Source: Caldilineaceae bacterium bin34 (GTDB taxonomy: Bacteria; Chloroflexota; Anaerolineae; Caldilineales; Caldilineaceae). Taken from it: a stretch of DNA of 64,000 bases. A program made the position numbers and the translations under genes. The notes under the pieces are model-generated. The model was not told the origin of the DNA. It worked only from the letters and a program-made list of their open reading frames with translations, and searched no databases. The DNA lies in assembly GCA_002238555.1 (NCBI GenBank), contig MPMO01000009.1, positions 42,258 through 106,257 on the forward strand, read 5' to 3'. This document shows, piece after piece, positions 18,236 to 27,921 of the stretch (the stretch's first letter is position 1; each line of letters begins with the position of its first letter).

Positions 18236-19075
18236 ATGGTCAACTTCCTACGCGAACTGGCGGGTGCCCTGCGGCTGACGCGCCGGCGCACTCCGAGTGC
18301 GGCCGCGTTTTGGGAACTGGACGCGTTGCGCGGCGTCGCCATCGTCATGATGGTGACCTACCACCTGCTGTTCGACCTGGATCGGCTGATCCCGTTCACC
18401 GCCGCCATCGATCACCCCTTCCTGGACATATACCACCCCTTTTGGGACCTGTTTCAAAAGGCCACGGCCTACACCTTCGTGACCTTGGCCGGTGTCTCGT
18501 CCGCGGTGGCCTACCACTCCGCTGCCGGCCGGACCCGCCCCCCGGCGCAACGACGGGCGCGGCAATACAAGCGGGGACTGATTGTCTTTTGCTGGGGCAT
18601 GGTCCTGACCCTCATCACCTGGCTTGTGTTCCGCGGAGGGGCCTACATCCAGTTCGGGATCCTGCACATGATCGGGCTGGGCCTCATCGTCTGCGCTCCG
18701 TTGCTCGGCAACCGTTGGCTTGTATTGGCAACCGGCGCGCTCTGTGGAGGCGCCGGCGTGTGGCTGTCCCGTCAGACCTGGGACGGGTGGCTGGCGGAAT
18801 TCGGCTTTTGGCTGGGTTTTCAGCCGACCGGCTACGCCGCCCTGGACTACGTGCCGTTCCTGTTCTACTTCGGCCTGTTCCTGTTGGGGTCGTTTCTGGG
18901 CATCCTGCGATACCAGGGCCGCACACCGCCTCCGGTTCGATCCCCGGTGGCACAAGTTGCGCCGGTACGGTGGCTTCAAACACTGGGCCAGCACTCCCTG
19001 GCCGTCTATCTGATTCACCAGCCCGTTCTGCTGGCCGTGCTGCTGTTGTTGTCCCTGGCCGTGGTGCTCCTGTGA
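18236..19075 (+). CDS. heparan-alpha-glucosaminide N-acetyltransferase-like membrane protein (DUF1624)
   Basis: A 279-residue membrane protein with about seven to eight hydrophobic segments. The opening WELDALRGVAIVMMVTYHLL is the hallmark of this acyltransferase group; the histidine at its end is the expected acyl-accepting or catalytic residue. QFGILHMIGLG and LAVYLIHQPVLLAVLL are also typical. It should transfer an acyl group across the membrane to a sugar, but the donor and acceptor are unknown. The start ATG at 18236 gives MVNFLRELAGAL. It follows a 214-bp gap after the nucleotidyltransferase gene. Confidence 0.82.
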   Translation: MVNFLRELAGALRLTRRRTPSAAAFWELDALRGVAIVMMVTYHLLFDLDRLIPFTAAIDHPFLDIYHPFWDLFQKATAYTFVTLAGVSSAVAYHSAAGRTRPPAQRRARQYKRGLIVFCWGMVLTLITWLVFRGGAYIQFGILHMIGLGLIVCAPLLGNRWLVLATGALCGGAGVWLSRQTWDGWLAEFGFWLGFQPTGYAALDYVPFLFYFGLFLLGSFLGILRYQGRTPPPVRSPVAQVAPVRWLQTLGQHSLAVYLIHQPVLLAVLLLLSLAVVLL

Positions 19076-19129
19076 CCGCTGTGCCCGTCACCGTAGTCAG
19101 CGTCCTGCGCCGACAGAGCCCTTCATCGC

Positions 19130-20476
19130 CTACTCCGCGGCAGCCTGCATGTCCGGCCCGTGTTCCCTGACCCAAGCCCTCTCGTCCTCAATGGATCGGA
19201 GTGTCCCGGCCAAACGCAGAACCAGCAGCTCCTCCAGCACCCGGCCCAGAGTCCTGCCCGGTGTGTATCCAAGTTGGATCAGATCACTGCCGTCGAGTCG
19301 GGGCCTGGGATCGGCGGCCCGGGCCATCAACTGATCAATGCGGGTGTGCAAGTGGGGAAAGTACACCTGCAAACTTCGCAGAACGATCTCGTTCCGGGAT
19401 ACGGGTCCAAGCCGGCGGGCCAGGGCCAGATCGGACAGGGTGTCCTCGGCCAGCAGCGGATCCTGAAGCAACGACCAAAACACCTCCGCCCGGGCCTGCA
19501 TCCTCGACGGCAGGTCCAACGCCTGCGCCGCGGACCGCGGCGCGGCCTCCGCCGTACCCAGCAACAGCAGCCACCCCATTCCGATGCGATTGGCATCGGC
19601 TTCGGACATGCGTCCGCAGGCCTCTCGACCTTCCGCGGCGCGGGCACCGGTCAGCCCCATCCCCGCCAACAAACCCAGATGGGCAAGTCGGTTCAGGACC
19701 GCCGCGACACGGGATTCCAGAAAGGCACGCTCCACTTCGTGGCGAATTCTGGTGCCGGATACCGTGGCCAGGCAGTTTTCGGCCACCGCGCGGCGGAACA
19801 GCTCCAACGTCTGCCCGAACATGCGGAAACCCAGGCGTTGTTCATAGCGAACGGCGCGGAACAGGCGGGTGGGATCGTCCACGAAACTCCCCGCATGCAA
19901 GACCCGTATGCTTCCCTGCCCCAGGTCCTCCAAGGCCAACGGATGGTGGTGAACGAGACATTGGCCGGCACCCGCGCCCAATTCCGCGGCTGCCTCCAAG
20001 TCCAGGGCCAGGGTATTGACCGTGAAGTCGCGCCGATGGCAGTCGTCCACGAAGGATCCGGGCACCACTTCGGGCAGCTGCCCAGGTTGCGGGTAGCTCT
20101 CGGACCGCGCGGAGATGAGGTCAACGGGAGGCGCCGACAAGTGTTTGGGCGGGTGCCAGGTCGCATTGGCGAACTGCCTGTGTGCAGTCAACACCCCGCC
20201 GTGGATTTCCTGCAGGCGAATGCCGGCGGTGACGGCGTTGGATTCCATGACCAGGTCCACATCCAAGCCCTGATGGCGCGGGACTCGATATCCGGTATCC
20301 CGGGTCGTGAGCAGAGCCCGCGGCAACCCGCCGACCAACCGCACGGCGGTGGGCGGCAGTCCGATCTCCTTCAGCAACGGCAGTACCCGACCCAGCTGAA
20401 CCCGAATGTTGCGGGCAGCGGGAGTGTTGGGAATCCCGACACGGGTGGACACTGTGGCAGGTTGTGCCATGGACAT
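19130..20476 (-). CDS. CCA-adding/poly(A) polymerase-family tRNA nucleotidyltransferase
   Basis: A 448-residue class II nucleotidyltransferase. The catalytic motif A appears as RLVGGLPRALL...LDVDLVMES, with the metal-binding DxD in DVD. Motif B is CHRRDFTVNTLAL and the template/RNA motif is DPTRLFRAVRYEQRLGF. The C-terminal part is helical, with no HD domain seen. It should build or repair the CCA end of tRNAs; a poly(A) polymerase role is the alternative. The start ATG at 20476 (MSMAQPATVS) is chosen; the frame is open further upstream but without family features. It is divergent from the RmlD-like gene across 150 bp. Confidence 0.88.
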   Translation of the reverse strand: MSMAQPATVSTRVGIPNTPAARNIRVQLGRVLPLLKEIGLPPTAVRLVGGLPRALLTTRDTGYRVPRHQGLDVDLVMESNAVTAGIRLQEIHGGVLTAHRQFANATWHPPKHLSAPPVDLISARSESYPQPGQLPEVVPGSFVDDCHRRDFTVNTLALDLEAAAELGAGAGQCLVHHHPLALEDLGQGSIRVLHAGSFVDDPTRLFRAVRYEQRLGFRMFGQTLELFRRAVAENCLATVSGTRIRHEVERAFLESRVAAVLNRLAHLGLLAGMGLTGARAAEGREACGRMSEADANRIGMGWLLLLGTAEAAPRSAAQALDLPSRMQARAEVFWSLLQDPLLAEDTLSDLALARRLGPVSRNEIVLRSLQVYFPHLHTRIDQLMARAADPRPRLDGSDLIQLGYTPGRTLGRVLEELLVLRLAGTLRSIEDERAWVREHGPDMQAAAE

Positions 20477-20625
20477 TCCATTGATGCAATGCAGCCCGTG
20501 GATTGTGTCAAATCGGTTGGGCAGTTCCACAATGTTGCCCGGATGTACGCCAACGAAATCCGGACCGTGGGGTCCGGCACCCAGTCCTTGAACCTTGCTG
20601 CAGGCCCGATGGTGCGGTCCATGCC

Positions 20626-21477
20626 ATGCGCGTGTTGATTTTGGGAGCCGACGGTTTGTTGGGCCGGGCCCTGCGGCAAGCATTCCGCGGCCACGATCTC
20701 GTCTCCTGGGGACGGGCGGAGTGCGACATCTCCGACTACCGGTGCATTCGCACCATTCGCAGCACCAACGCAGACATTGTGTTGAACGCGGCTGCCTGGA
20801 CGGATGTGGACGGAGCGGAGCATCCGGCCAACGAACCTGCGGTTTGGGCCACCAACCGACAGGGACCCGTCAACGTTCGCACTGCCTGCGACCAGTCCGG
20901 CGCCAAACTGATTCACTTCAGCACCAACGAGGTGTTCGCCGGGGTTCCAGGCAGATTCTACGCGGAGATCGATCAGACCGGACCCGGCAACGCCTACGGA
21001 CGCAGCAAACGGGCCGGCGAGGTGGCCGTGCTCGCCAACCAAAGCCACCATGCAGTCGTCCGGGTGAGCTGGCTGTACGGATCGGGCGCGGCCGATTTCC
21101 CGGGCAAAATATTGGGTGCGGCCCGCCGGTTGGGACGGTTGCGCGTTGTGAACGATGAATTCGGCTCGCCCACCTGGACCGCCGACGTGGCCAAGCGCGT
21201 CGAACTGCTGAGCCGGATCGACTGCCGCGGTGTGTGGCACATGGCGGGGACCGGCGCGGCCAGCCGCTACGACTGGGCCGTGTTCCTGCTGCGGCACGCC
21301 GGCCTGGGCGATGTGCCGGTTGATGCCATCGGCAGTGAGGATTGGCCCAGGGCCGCCACACCGCCACGCCACGCCGTGCTCAGGGACACGCGCCTGACGG
21401 ATGCCGGCCTTCCGCCCATGCCTGCCTGGCAGGACTCCGTGAAGGCTTGGCTTGCCGACCGCGCCCGGGACGAATGA
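20626..21477 (+). CDS. RmlD-like NAD(P)-dependent sugar-nucleotide reductase
   Basis: A 283-residue extended SDR. The dinucleotide motif is GADGLLGRAL near the start. NAAAWTDVDGAE is nearly the family's 'N..AYT.VD.AE' signature. STNEVFAG replaces the usual STDYVFDG, NAYGRSKRAGE carries the catalytic YxxxK, and RVSWLYGSG and FGSPTWTADVA follow. It should reduce dTDP-4-keto-sugars (dTDP-L-rhamnose route), but no rmlA, rmlB or rmlC is in the window. The stop codon is one base before the ATG of the lipoprotein gene, so the two are co-transcribed. Confidence 0.85.
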   Translation: MRVLILGADGLLGRALRQAFRGHDLVSWGRAECDISDYRCIRTIRSTNADIVLNAAAWTDVDGAEHPANEPAVWATNRQGPVNVRTACDQSGAKLIHFSTNEVFAGVPGRFYAEIDQTGPGNAYGRSKRAGEVAVLANQSHHAVVRVSWLYGSGAADFPGKILGAARRLGRLRVVNDEFGSPTWTADVAKRVELLSRIDCRGVWHMAGTGAASRYDWAVFLLRHAGLGDVPVDAIGSEDWPRAATPPRHAVLRDTRLTDAGLPPMPAWQDSVKAWLADRARDE

Positions 21478-21478
21478 G

Positions 21479-22582
21479 ATGCCGACTCAGGATCGCACAG
21501 ACCCGTCCCGGTTCCGGCTTGGCCGTTGGGTGGCCGTGGCGGCCGCGGCGGTGCTGTCCGCGTGCCAGATTCCGTCTGCGGATCTGAAGGAACACCCCCC
21601 CGTCGAACCGGTGGCGGCAACCGCGACCCTTGTGCCGGTGCGCACCGGGTATCCGGAACAGACGGTTCAGACGATCCCCCTGGCGGGTCCGGCAGCCGAA
21701 CCCGAGGTGGAATTCTCGGGCCTCGACTGGTTCGGGGATGTGCTGGTACTGCTGCCCCAATACCCGGATCGGTACGGCCACAACCTGTTTGGGTTGCCGC
21801 GCCGGGCCTTGGACAAGGCGCTGTCGGACCCGGGGAAAACCCCGATCGAGCCGTTCCCCATTCCACTGGTCAACGGATCCGACCTGCGCAGCCTCGAAGG
21901 CTATGAGGGCCTCGAGGCCATCGTGTTCGCCGGATCCCGGTTCTATCTGGCGGTGGAGGGGCGCTCCCAGGGCAGGATGCTGGGTTACCTGATCCCCGGG
22001 AAGGTCCTGGGAAACCTGGACGGTTTGGAACTGGACCTTGCCAACACCATTCTTCTGCAACCGCAGACATCATTGATGAACAAGGCCTACGAAACCCTGG
22101 TGATGCAGGACTCGCGGGTTGTCGCCATCCATGAACTGGCGGGCAAGGAGACCAATCCGGAGCGGCACGCCCTGCGGTTCTCGGCGGAACTGGAGGCTGT
22201 GGGCACACTCGATGTGCCGGAGGTGGAATTCCGCATCACGGATGCAACAAGGCTGGACCCGCACGGCAGGTTCTGGGCCATCAATTTCCACTGGCCAGGC
22301 GAAAAGCAGTTGCCCACACAGGCCGACGCCATTCGGGAACGGTGGGGGGAAGGCGATTCCCACAAGGATGTCGCGATCGTTGAGCGACTGTTGGAAATGG
22401 AGATCCGGGACGGCCGCATCGAGCTGGTGGACCGTCCGCCGGTCGAACTGGTTCTTTTGGACGAAGTCGTAGCCCGCAACTGGGAAGGGATCGTACGCTG
22501 GGCCGACGAGGGGGTGCTTGTGGTTACCGACCGCTTCCCCACCACGCTGCTGGCTTTCGTCCCTTTCCCGGTGGCAGAGTAG
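21479..22582 (+). CDS. lipoprotein of unknown function
   Basis: A 367-residue protein with a signal segment (RWVAVAAAAVLSAC) ending in a lipobox, so it is exported and anchored. The mature part starts with a Pro/Ala/Thr linker and continues with strand-rich sequence: EFSGLDWFGDVLVLLPQYPD, SLEGYEGLEAIVFAGSRFYL, and NWEGIVRWADEGVLVVTDRF. The repeated 'LEG/EG.....V...G..F' pattern resembles esterase-like or phytase-like beta-propellers, but no catalytic set can be assigned. It begins one base after the RmlD-like gene. It converges with the GT2 gene, 18 bp apart. Confidence 0.6.
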   Translation: MPTQDRTDPSRFRLGRWVAVAAAAVLSACQIPSADLKEHPPVEPVAATATLVPVRTGYPEQTVQTIPLAGPAAEPEVEFSGLDWFGDVLVLLPQYPDRYGHNLFGLPRRALDKALSDPGKTPIEPFPIPLVNGSDLRSLEGYEGLEAIVFAGSRFYLAVEGRSQGRMLGYLIPGKVLGNLDGLELDLANTILLQPQTSLMNKAYETLVMQDSRVVAIHELAGKETNPERHALRFSAELEAVGTLDVPEVEFRITDATRLDPHGRFWAINFHWPGEKQLPTQADAIRERWGEGDSHKDVAIVERLLEMEIRDGRIELVDRPPVELVLLDEVVARNWEGIVRWADEGVLVVTDRFPTTLLAFVPFPVAE

Positions 22583-22600
22583 GCTCCGGGCCCGATCCGG

Positions 22601-23692
22601 TCAGCGAGCTTGGTTCTCGGAAACGGACCGGCCGTTTCGCAACTTGATGACGGTGCGCCAATGGATTTCCGGACGCTTCCAGTTGCGGATGCGCCAGATC
22701 CACCCCACTGGATATCCCGTCATCTTGGCAACGTCGCCCAACACGCGAATCAAAGGCACCATGGACATGGCGGCCATCAGTTGCAGCGGCGTCATGCGGT
22801 ATTGGCCAAGCTGCATGATCCGCGCCAGTGGCCGACGGCAGTAGGCCGCGATTCCGGCTGCCAGGCCCGTCCAGCCCAGGCGACGGCGCCAGGCACCGCC
22901 GCCGATGAGGGACAGCAGCAATGGAATCAGCACGAGATAGGTCCCGTAGCGAATCGCATGGCGGCCGCGCCAAAGGTCGGCCTTGCCGTCGCCACGGGCA
23001 TAGAGGTAGTACTGCTTGAAGAACGCCCTCAGGGACTCCCGGGGCGGAACCCGTACCACGGACAACTCGGCCAACGGCAGGCCTTTGACTCCGTCCGCCG
23101 CCAAGTCCTCCATCCGGAGGTCGAATACCAAATCCTCGCAGTAGTCCAGCCACTCGGGAAAGCGACCGGCCTCGTGCCATGCCTGCCGCGTAAACAGCAT
23201 TGAGCGACCGGCAGGCAGGAAGGTCTCGGGATCAACATCCCTCCTCAACGGCTGCGTGGTGCCGGCCAGCGCCGTGTCCAGCACCCCTTTCACTTCCGGC
23301 AGGAAAAATCCGGCGACGCCTTGGACCGACGGGTCGCCGGCATGGGCCGTGAATGTTGCCACCAGCTGTTCCAGCCAGTCCGGTTCCGGCCGAATCCCGG
23401 CATCCGTGACCGCGATCAGGTCGTGGGTCGCGGCCTCGATGGCACGGTTCCGGCCTTCACTGATGTTGGCGCCCTCGGCCACCAGCAGGGTCAACCGCGT
23501 GGCCGTGCCCTCCATGGACTGCTGCAACGCCCTGAGGCTGGACATCGTATTGTCGGTGCTGCCACCGTCGCAGATCACGACTTCTGCCGGTACGTGGGTC
23601 TGGTCCAGCAGCGCCGAGATGACGGTCGGCAACGAACGACCTTCGTTGAGAACGGTCATAATGACCGACACATGCGGTGCTGTAGCGTTCAT
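22601..23692 (-). CDS. membrane-associated family 2 glycosyltransferase
   Basis: A 363-residue inverting GT-A enzyme. The nucleotide-binding start is SVIMTVLNEGRSLPTVISAL, followed by EVVICDGGSTDNT, GRNRAIEAA and the DxD-like AVTDAGIRP. The C-terminal third has two to three hydrophobic segments (YLVLIPLLLSLIGGGAW and following), so it sits at the inner face of the membrane. The acceptor is likely an envelope glycan or glycolipid. The start is the ATG at 23692. Confidence 0.85.
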   Translation of the reverse strand: MNATAPHVSVIMTVLNEGRSLPTVISALLDQTHVPAEVVICDGGSTDNTMSSLRALQQSMEGTATRLTLLVAEGANISEGRNRAIEAATHDLIAVTDAGIRPEPDWLEQLVATFTAHAGDPSVQGVAGFFLPEVKGVLDTALAGTTQPLRRDVDPETFLPAGRSMLFTRQAWHEAGRFPEWLDYCEDLVFDLRMEDLAADGVKGLPLAELSVVRVPPRESLRAFFKQYYLYARGDGKADLWRGRHAIRYGTYLVLIPLLLSLIGGGAWRRRLGWTGLAAGIAAYCRRPLARIMQLGQYRMTPLQLMAAMSMVPLIRVLGDVAKMTGYPVGWIWRIRNWKRPEIHWRTVIKLRNGRSVSENQAR

Positions 23693-23895
23693 TGGGTTCC
23701 TGCAGATTGCCCTCCACCCGTCTCATACGGCGGAACCAAGGCGGATCCTAGGCTACAGTTTGGCACACAGGCATCCCTGACCGCCGTCGGGCAAGCCACT
23801 TGGTTGCGGATGTTCACCCGTCCGCCCGCAGTGCCGGAGCACCGCCGCACTTCCGGCCGAGCCGCATCTCCGCTTTCCCTCCCGACCTCCCTTCA

Positions 23896-26763
23896 ATGCC
23901 AACCCGACAACATATGAACCCGGACCAACTGGATTTGTTTGCCGAAGCCGTCGCCAGGGAGCCCTTGGACCCGGCGGCGGCCAATCGCACCGTGTTCGCG
24001 GTGCTGGACCTGGAAACGACCGGGTTGAGTCCGCGCGACGACAAGATCATCGAGGTGGGCGCCCTGCGCTTCGACTGGGGATCCTCCCTGGACACACTGT
24101 ATGCGGCCGATCGGCTTGATGCATTGGTCAACCCGGGCATGCCGGTGCCGCGGGATGTCACTTCACTCACCGGCATTGCCGACGCGGATGTGGCCAACGC
24201 ACCGCCGATCGAACAGGTGGCCCCCAGAATCAGCGAGTTTCTGGCCTCCGCCACCTGTTTCGTGGCCCACAAGGCGAGTTTCGAAACCTCGTTCCTGGCC
24301 GCGGCCGGCATCGATACGGGCCACATGCAGGTCCTGGATACCCGCGATCTGGTCGTGATGTGCCAGCCGTCCCTGATCACAACGTCGCTGCCGCGCGTGG
24401 CGCCGTCCCTCAATCTGCCCGGCGGCGGCCACCGGGCCTTTGCCGATGCCCTGCAAACCGCCCAAATGCTGACCCTGTTCCTAAGCCGGGACTACCTGGG
24501 AGGCCTAAGCGACAACGTACTCCTGACGATCCTGGGACACACCCCCGAGACTTGGGTCCCCCGGCTGCTTTTTGTGGAGGAAGCCCTCGACCGCGGCATT
24601 GCCGGCGTCCCGACACCCGGGCGCCTGTGCGCGGTGGACTTCGAACCAAAGCCGGAAGGCGCAATCGTGGCGGCCCAACCCGCCGTGCCCGCCCCCGACG
24701 CAAAGTGCGGGGAAGCGGTCGCAGCAGCCTTGGACGCCGGCCAGGCCCAGGTGCTCCCGGTAGTCCCGGACCCAGCCGCTACCCAGGGCTTGGCCGAGGG
24801 GATATTGACCTGGGCCGGCCAGGACGATCGCCGCGTTCTGGTCGCCGTGCCCGCCCTCGCCGGCACCGGTGTCGTCGGGTCCCTGTGGGATGCAATCGCA
24901 ACCGCGGGCACCGGTCCTGCAGTGGCCTGTCTGATTGAACCCGAACGCTACGTGGACTTGCGACGCCTGGAAACCTGGCTCGCCGGACGGGTACTGGACA
25001 ACCGCCCTGAACCCAAGGATTTTGGCGAGTCCAGGATGCTGGTGAAGCTCCTGAGTTGGATGACCCACATGGCACGTGCCGGACGCCGGCAGCTTCGCTT
25101 TCTGAACCAGCACGACATGCCCATGCTGGCACTGGACCGGGGTGTGCATTGGCCGGCCCTCAAGGGTGATGCCGAGTCGGAGACCGGATCCCTGGCGCCA
25201 TCCGGCCTTTCCCACCCGCCCGACCACAGCCGCGACCCCGACGACGCCAACGTGGTGGTGGCGGATCATGCGACGGTCATCCACACCGCGCTCAATGATC
25301 CGGAATTCGCCGGCGACTTCGATGCCATCGTCGTGGAGGATCTTTGGCACCTGGCGCGCATGGACGCCGAACGGGATCAGGAAACCCACACCTTGGGGGA
25401 ACTCTCCCATCTGGTGGATCGGGTACAGGAGGCGTTCGGACCGGATGCCGTCCCCCCGACGGCCGCATGGCTGCCGGACGGGACCGACCTGGCCGCGTGT
25501 CTGCGGACCTTGGACGATTTGCGCCGGACATGCGCCAACACGCTCGCCCGTCTTGTCCAAGTTGTGGCCGCAACCGCCTCGGAACTGCGGGAGCTGGACG
25601 GGAAGCGCGACAAGCGATGGCCTTCGGATCAGTCGCTCGACAGTTGCCGAACGGCCACGGCCTGGGGAGAGCTTATCAAGGAAGGCCAGACATTGATGGC
25701 CGACCTCTCCGGGGTAACCGCCGCACTCGACAATCTGCAGGGGTTGCTCGGCGACGCTGCCGACAGCGATTCCCGCATATCGGGATTGTGCTCCCAGGCC
25801 GGGTTGCTGAGTGAGCAGATCGCGCGGCTTGGGGACTTCCTCGAAGTGTTCCTGGCCAGGACCCCGACCGCCGCCGCGCCCAATGCCGTCTACTGGGTCA
25901 CGGCCCGCAACGCCAATGCCGGCGACGACGCAACCGATCCCCTCGAACGGCTGGGGTTCAGCCGCACGATGCTGTTGCCGCCTCAATTCCTAACGGAGGA
26001 ACTGGAAACGCAAACCGACTCGCTCGTGTTGACGGCGCGCACCACCGCTTCGTGGGAGTTCGGGGATTTCGTCACGGATCGCCTTGACATCGGCAACCTT
26101 CCGGTTGCGGTTCCGCCGTCGCCACCCCGGCGCGCGACGCTGCTGGTCGGTCCCACCGGACTGGACGCGGCCAAAATCAACCGGATCCTCGCGGAACTGC
26201 TGGCCCGTCTCTATCCGCCAACCGGCCGGTTCCTCACGGAAGGCTGCACGATTGTCGTACCGCCGCCGGCCCATACCGGCGATCCGGAGTCGGATCCGTT
26301 TCAGGGGATCAGCCAGGACCTGGTCCGTGTCGTCGCCGGCAACATGGCGCCGTTGGCGGTCCGCCAAGAGCTTCTGCAGCCTGGGCCGCACCTGTTGACG
26401 GGCTCCGTGCGCGACCTTGCATCCCTTGACCTGGAAGGCGTGGATGTCCGCCTGGTCGTGATCACACGGCTTCCGTTTCTCCCGTTCTCGCATCCCGTCC
26501 AGGAGCAACTGGCCCGCAAAATGGGCTCCGGTTACTCGGGCTTCATGGACTACACCCTGCCGGAATCGATTGCCGCCGTCCAGCGCCTGGTTGACCTAAC
26601 GCAACACGCCTCGGGAGGAAAGGCAGCCGCCGTTCTCCTGGATCCCCGCGTGGCGGAGAAGCGGTACGGGTCGGACTTTATGGACAAGGTCGCGGCCCAT
26701 CGGACCTCCTCGCCGCCGGCATCCCACGTCGTGTCCGCCGTACTGGACTGGCTGCAAGGATAG
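23896..26763 (+). CDS. DEDDh exonuclease fused to a degenerate DinG-like helicase
   Basis: A protein of about 955 residues. The N-terminal ~190 residues are an intact DnaQ-type 3'-5' exonuclease: FAVLDLETTGLSP (metal-binding D and E), FVAHKASFETSF, and GGGHRAFADA (catalytic H and final D). The remainder follows the layout of DinG/XPD helicases but has lost the ATPase residues. Where VEAGTGTGKS is expected the sequence reads VVPDPAATQG. Where IDEAHHL is expected it reads VEDLWHL. The C-terminal RLPFLPFSHPVQEQL and the tail LLDPRVAEKRYGSDF keep the family outline. It probably binds DNA without unwinding it by ATP hydrolysis. The start is an ATG at 23896 or 23914. It is 5 bp upstream of the GT4 gene. 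Confidence 0.85.
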   Translation: MPTRQHMNPDQLDLFAEAVAREPLDPAAANRTVFAVLDLETTGLSPRDDKIIEVGALRFDWGSSLDTLYAADRLDALVNPGMPVPRDVTSLTGIADADVANAPPIEQVAPRISEFLASATCFVAHKASFETSFLAAAGIDTGHMQVLDTRDLVVMCQPSLITTSLPRVAPSLNLPGGGHRAFADALQTAQMLTLFLSRDYLGGLSDNVLLTILGHTPETWVPRLLFVEEALDRGIAGVPTPGRLCAVDFEPKPEGAIVAAQPAVPAPDAKCGEAVAAALDAGQAQVLPVVPDPAATQGLAEGILTWAGQDDRRVLVAVPALAGTGVVGSLWDAIATAGTGPAVACLIEPERYVDLRRLETWLAGRVLDNRPEPKDFGESRMLVKLLSWMTHMARAGRRQLRFLNQHDMPMLALDRGVHWPALKGDAESETGSLAPSGLSHPPDHSRDPDDANVVVADHATVIHTALNDPEFAGDFDAIVVEDLWHLARMDAERDQETHTLGELSHLVDRVQEAFGPDAVPPTAAWLPDGTDLAACLRTLDDLRRTCANTLARLVQVVAATASELRELDGKRDKRWPSDQSLDSCRTATAWGELIKEGQTLMADLSGVTAALDNLQGLLGDAADSDSRISGLCSQAGLLSEQIARLGDFLEVFLARTPTAAAPNAVYWVTARNANAGDDATDPLERLGFSRTMLLPPQFLTEELETQTDSLVLTARTTASWEFGDFVTDRLDIGNLPVAVPPSPPRRATLLVGPTGLDAAKINRILAELLARLYPPTGRFLTEGCTIVVPPPAHTGDPESDPFQGISQDLVRVVAGNMAPLAVRQELLQPGPHLLTGSVRDLASLDLEGVDVRLVVITRLPFLPFSHPVQEQLARKMGSGYSGFMDYTLPESIAAVQRLVDLTQHASGGKAAAVLLDPRVAEKRYGSDFMDKVAAHRTSSPPASHVVSAVLDWLQG

Positions 26764-26768
26764 GTTTA

Positions 26769-27917
26769 ATGGAAGTGATGTCCGCGATGCGCCCCAGAGT
26801 TATCCTGGACGCCGGTCCCGCCGTACATCAGGCAGCCGGTCTCGGCCGATACGCGACGGAACTGGCCGCCGCACTTTGGCGCGGCGAATCGAATCGGACC
26901 GATCTGACCCTGTTTTACAACGACCACAGCGGGCACCGGCTTCCCGCGGCGCTGGCGGATGTGCCGTCCTCGCGGCTGCCCATGGGCCAGTACCGCTGGC
27001 GGCTTTCGGCGTTGGCGTCCCAGGTTGTGCACCGGCCGAACCTGCAGCGTCGCCTGCCGCCCGGCGACGTCTACCATGCCACCGAACATCTGCTCCCCCG
27101 CATGGCGCGGCGCACGGTGCTGACGGTCCACGATCTGATCTTCCGGCAGCTTCCGGAAACCCACACCTTGAGGAACCGGGCCTTTCTGACCACGGCCATG
27201 CCGATATTCGCCCGTCGCGCCGACGCGATCATTGCCGTCAGCGAACAAACCAGGCGGGATGTCGTCACGGCCTACGGCGTGCCCGAAGCCAAGGTCGAAG
27301 TCATTCCCGAAGGCATTGATCAGGACCTGTTCCAACCCGTCTGCACAGGCTGCGACCTCAGCCAAACACTGCGGCAGCGCCATGGCGACTACCTGTTGAT
27401 GGTCGGCACCCTCGAACCGCGCAAGAACCATGCCACCGCCGCGCGCGCCCTGGCCATCCTGAACCAACGCGGACGCAGTCTCAATCTGGTGGTGGTCGGC
27501 GGCTCGGGATGGAAGTTCAGCCCCTTTCACCAGCTGGTCGAGGAACTGAACCTGGGTCCCCAAGTCCACTTCGCGGGCCGGGTGCCGGACGCGGAACTGC
27601 CGGCCTACTACTCCAACGCCCGCGTGCTGCTCCAGCCCAGCCTGTACGAAGGCTTCGGATTTCCGATCCTGGAGGCCATGGCATGCGCCACGCCGGTGGT
27701 GTCGTCCAACCGCAGCAGCCTGCCGGAACTGGCCGGCGACTGTGCCCTGCTGATCGACCCGACGGAGCCGGATGCCATCGCCAACGCCGTGGAGCAGGTC
27801 CTCGACCAGCCGCGGCTGCGTTCCGAGATGATCCGCGGCGGCCGCAAACGGGCGGCAACCTTCACCTGGGCCGCAGCGGCCCGCCGGACCGCCGACCTCT
27901 ACCTGTCCCTGTTGTAA
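26769..27917 (+). CDS. family 4 glycosyltransferase
   Basis: A 382-residue GT-B retaining enzyme. The N-terminal domain begins RVILDAGPAVHQAAGLGRYATEL, the glycine-rich acceptor loop. The C-terminal domain has YLLMVGTLEPRKNH, NLVVVGGSGWK, and the donor-binding EGFGFPILEAMACATPVVSS with the EX7E motif. It transfers a sugar from a nucleotide sugar in the cytoplasm, probably to an envelope glycan. It starts 5 bp after the exonuclease fusion gene and converges with galK, 4 bp apart. Confidence 0.9.
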   Translation: MEVMSAMRPRVILDAGPAVHQAAGLGRYATELAAALWRGESNRTDLTLFYNDHSGHRLPAALADVPSSRLPMGQYRWRLSALASQVVHRPNLQRRLPPGDVYHATEHLLPRMARRTVLTVHDLIFRQLPETHTLRNRAFLTTAMPIFARRADAIIAVSEQTRRDVVTAYGVPEAKVEVIPEGIDQDLFQPVCTGCDLSQTLRQRHGDYLLMVGTLEPRKNHATAARALAILNQRGRSLNLVVVGGSGWKFSPFHQLVEELNLGPQVHFAGRVPDAELPAYYSNARVLLQPSLYEGFGFPILEAMACATPVVSSNRSSLPELAGDCALLIDPTEPDAIANAVEQVLDQPRLRSEMIRGGRKRAATFTWAAAARRTADLYLSLL

Positions 27918-27921
27918 CCGG

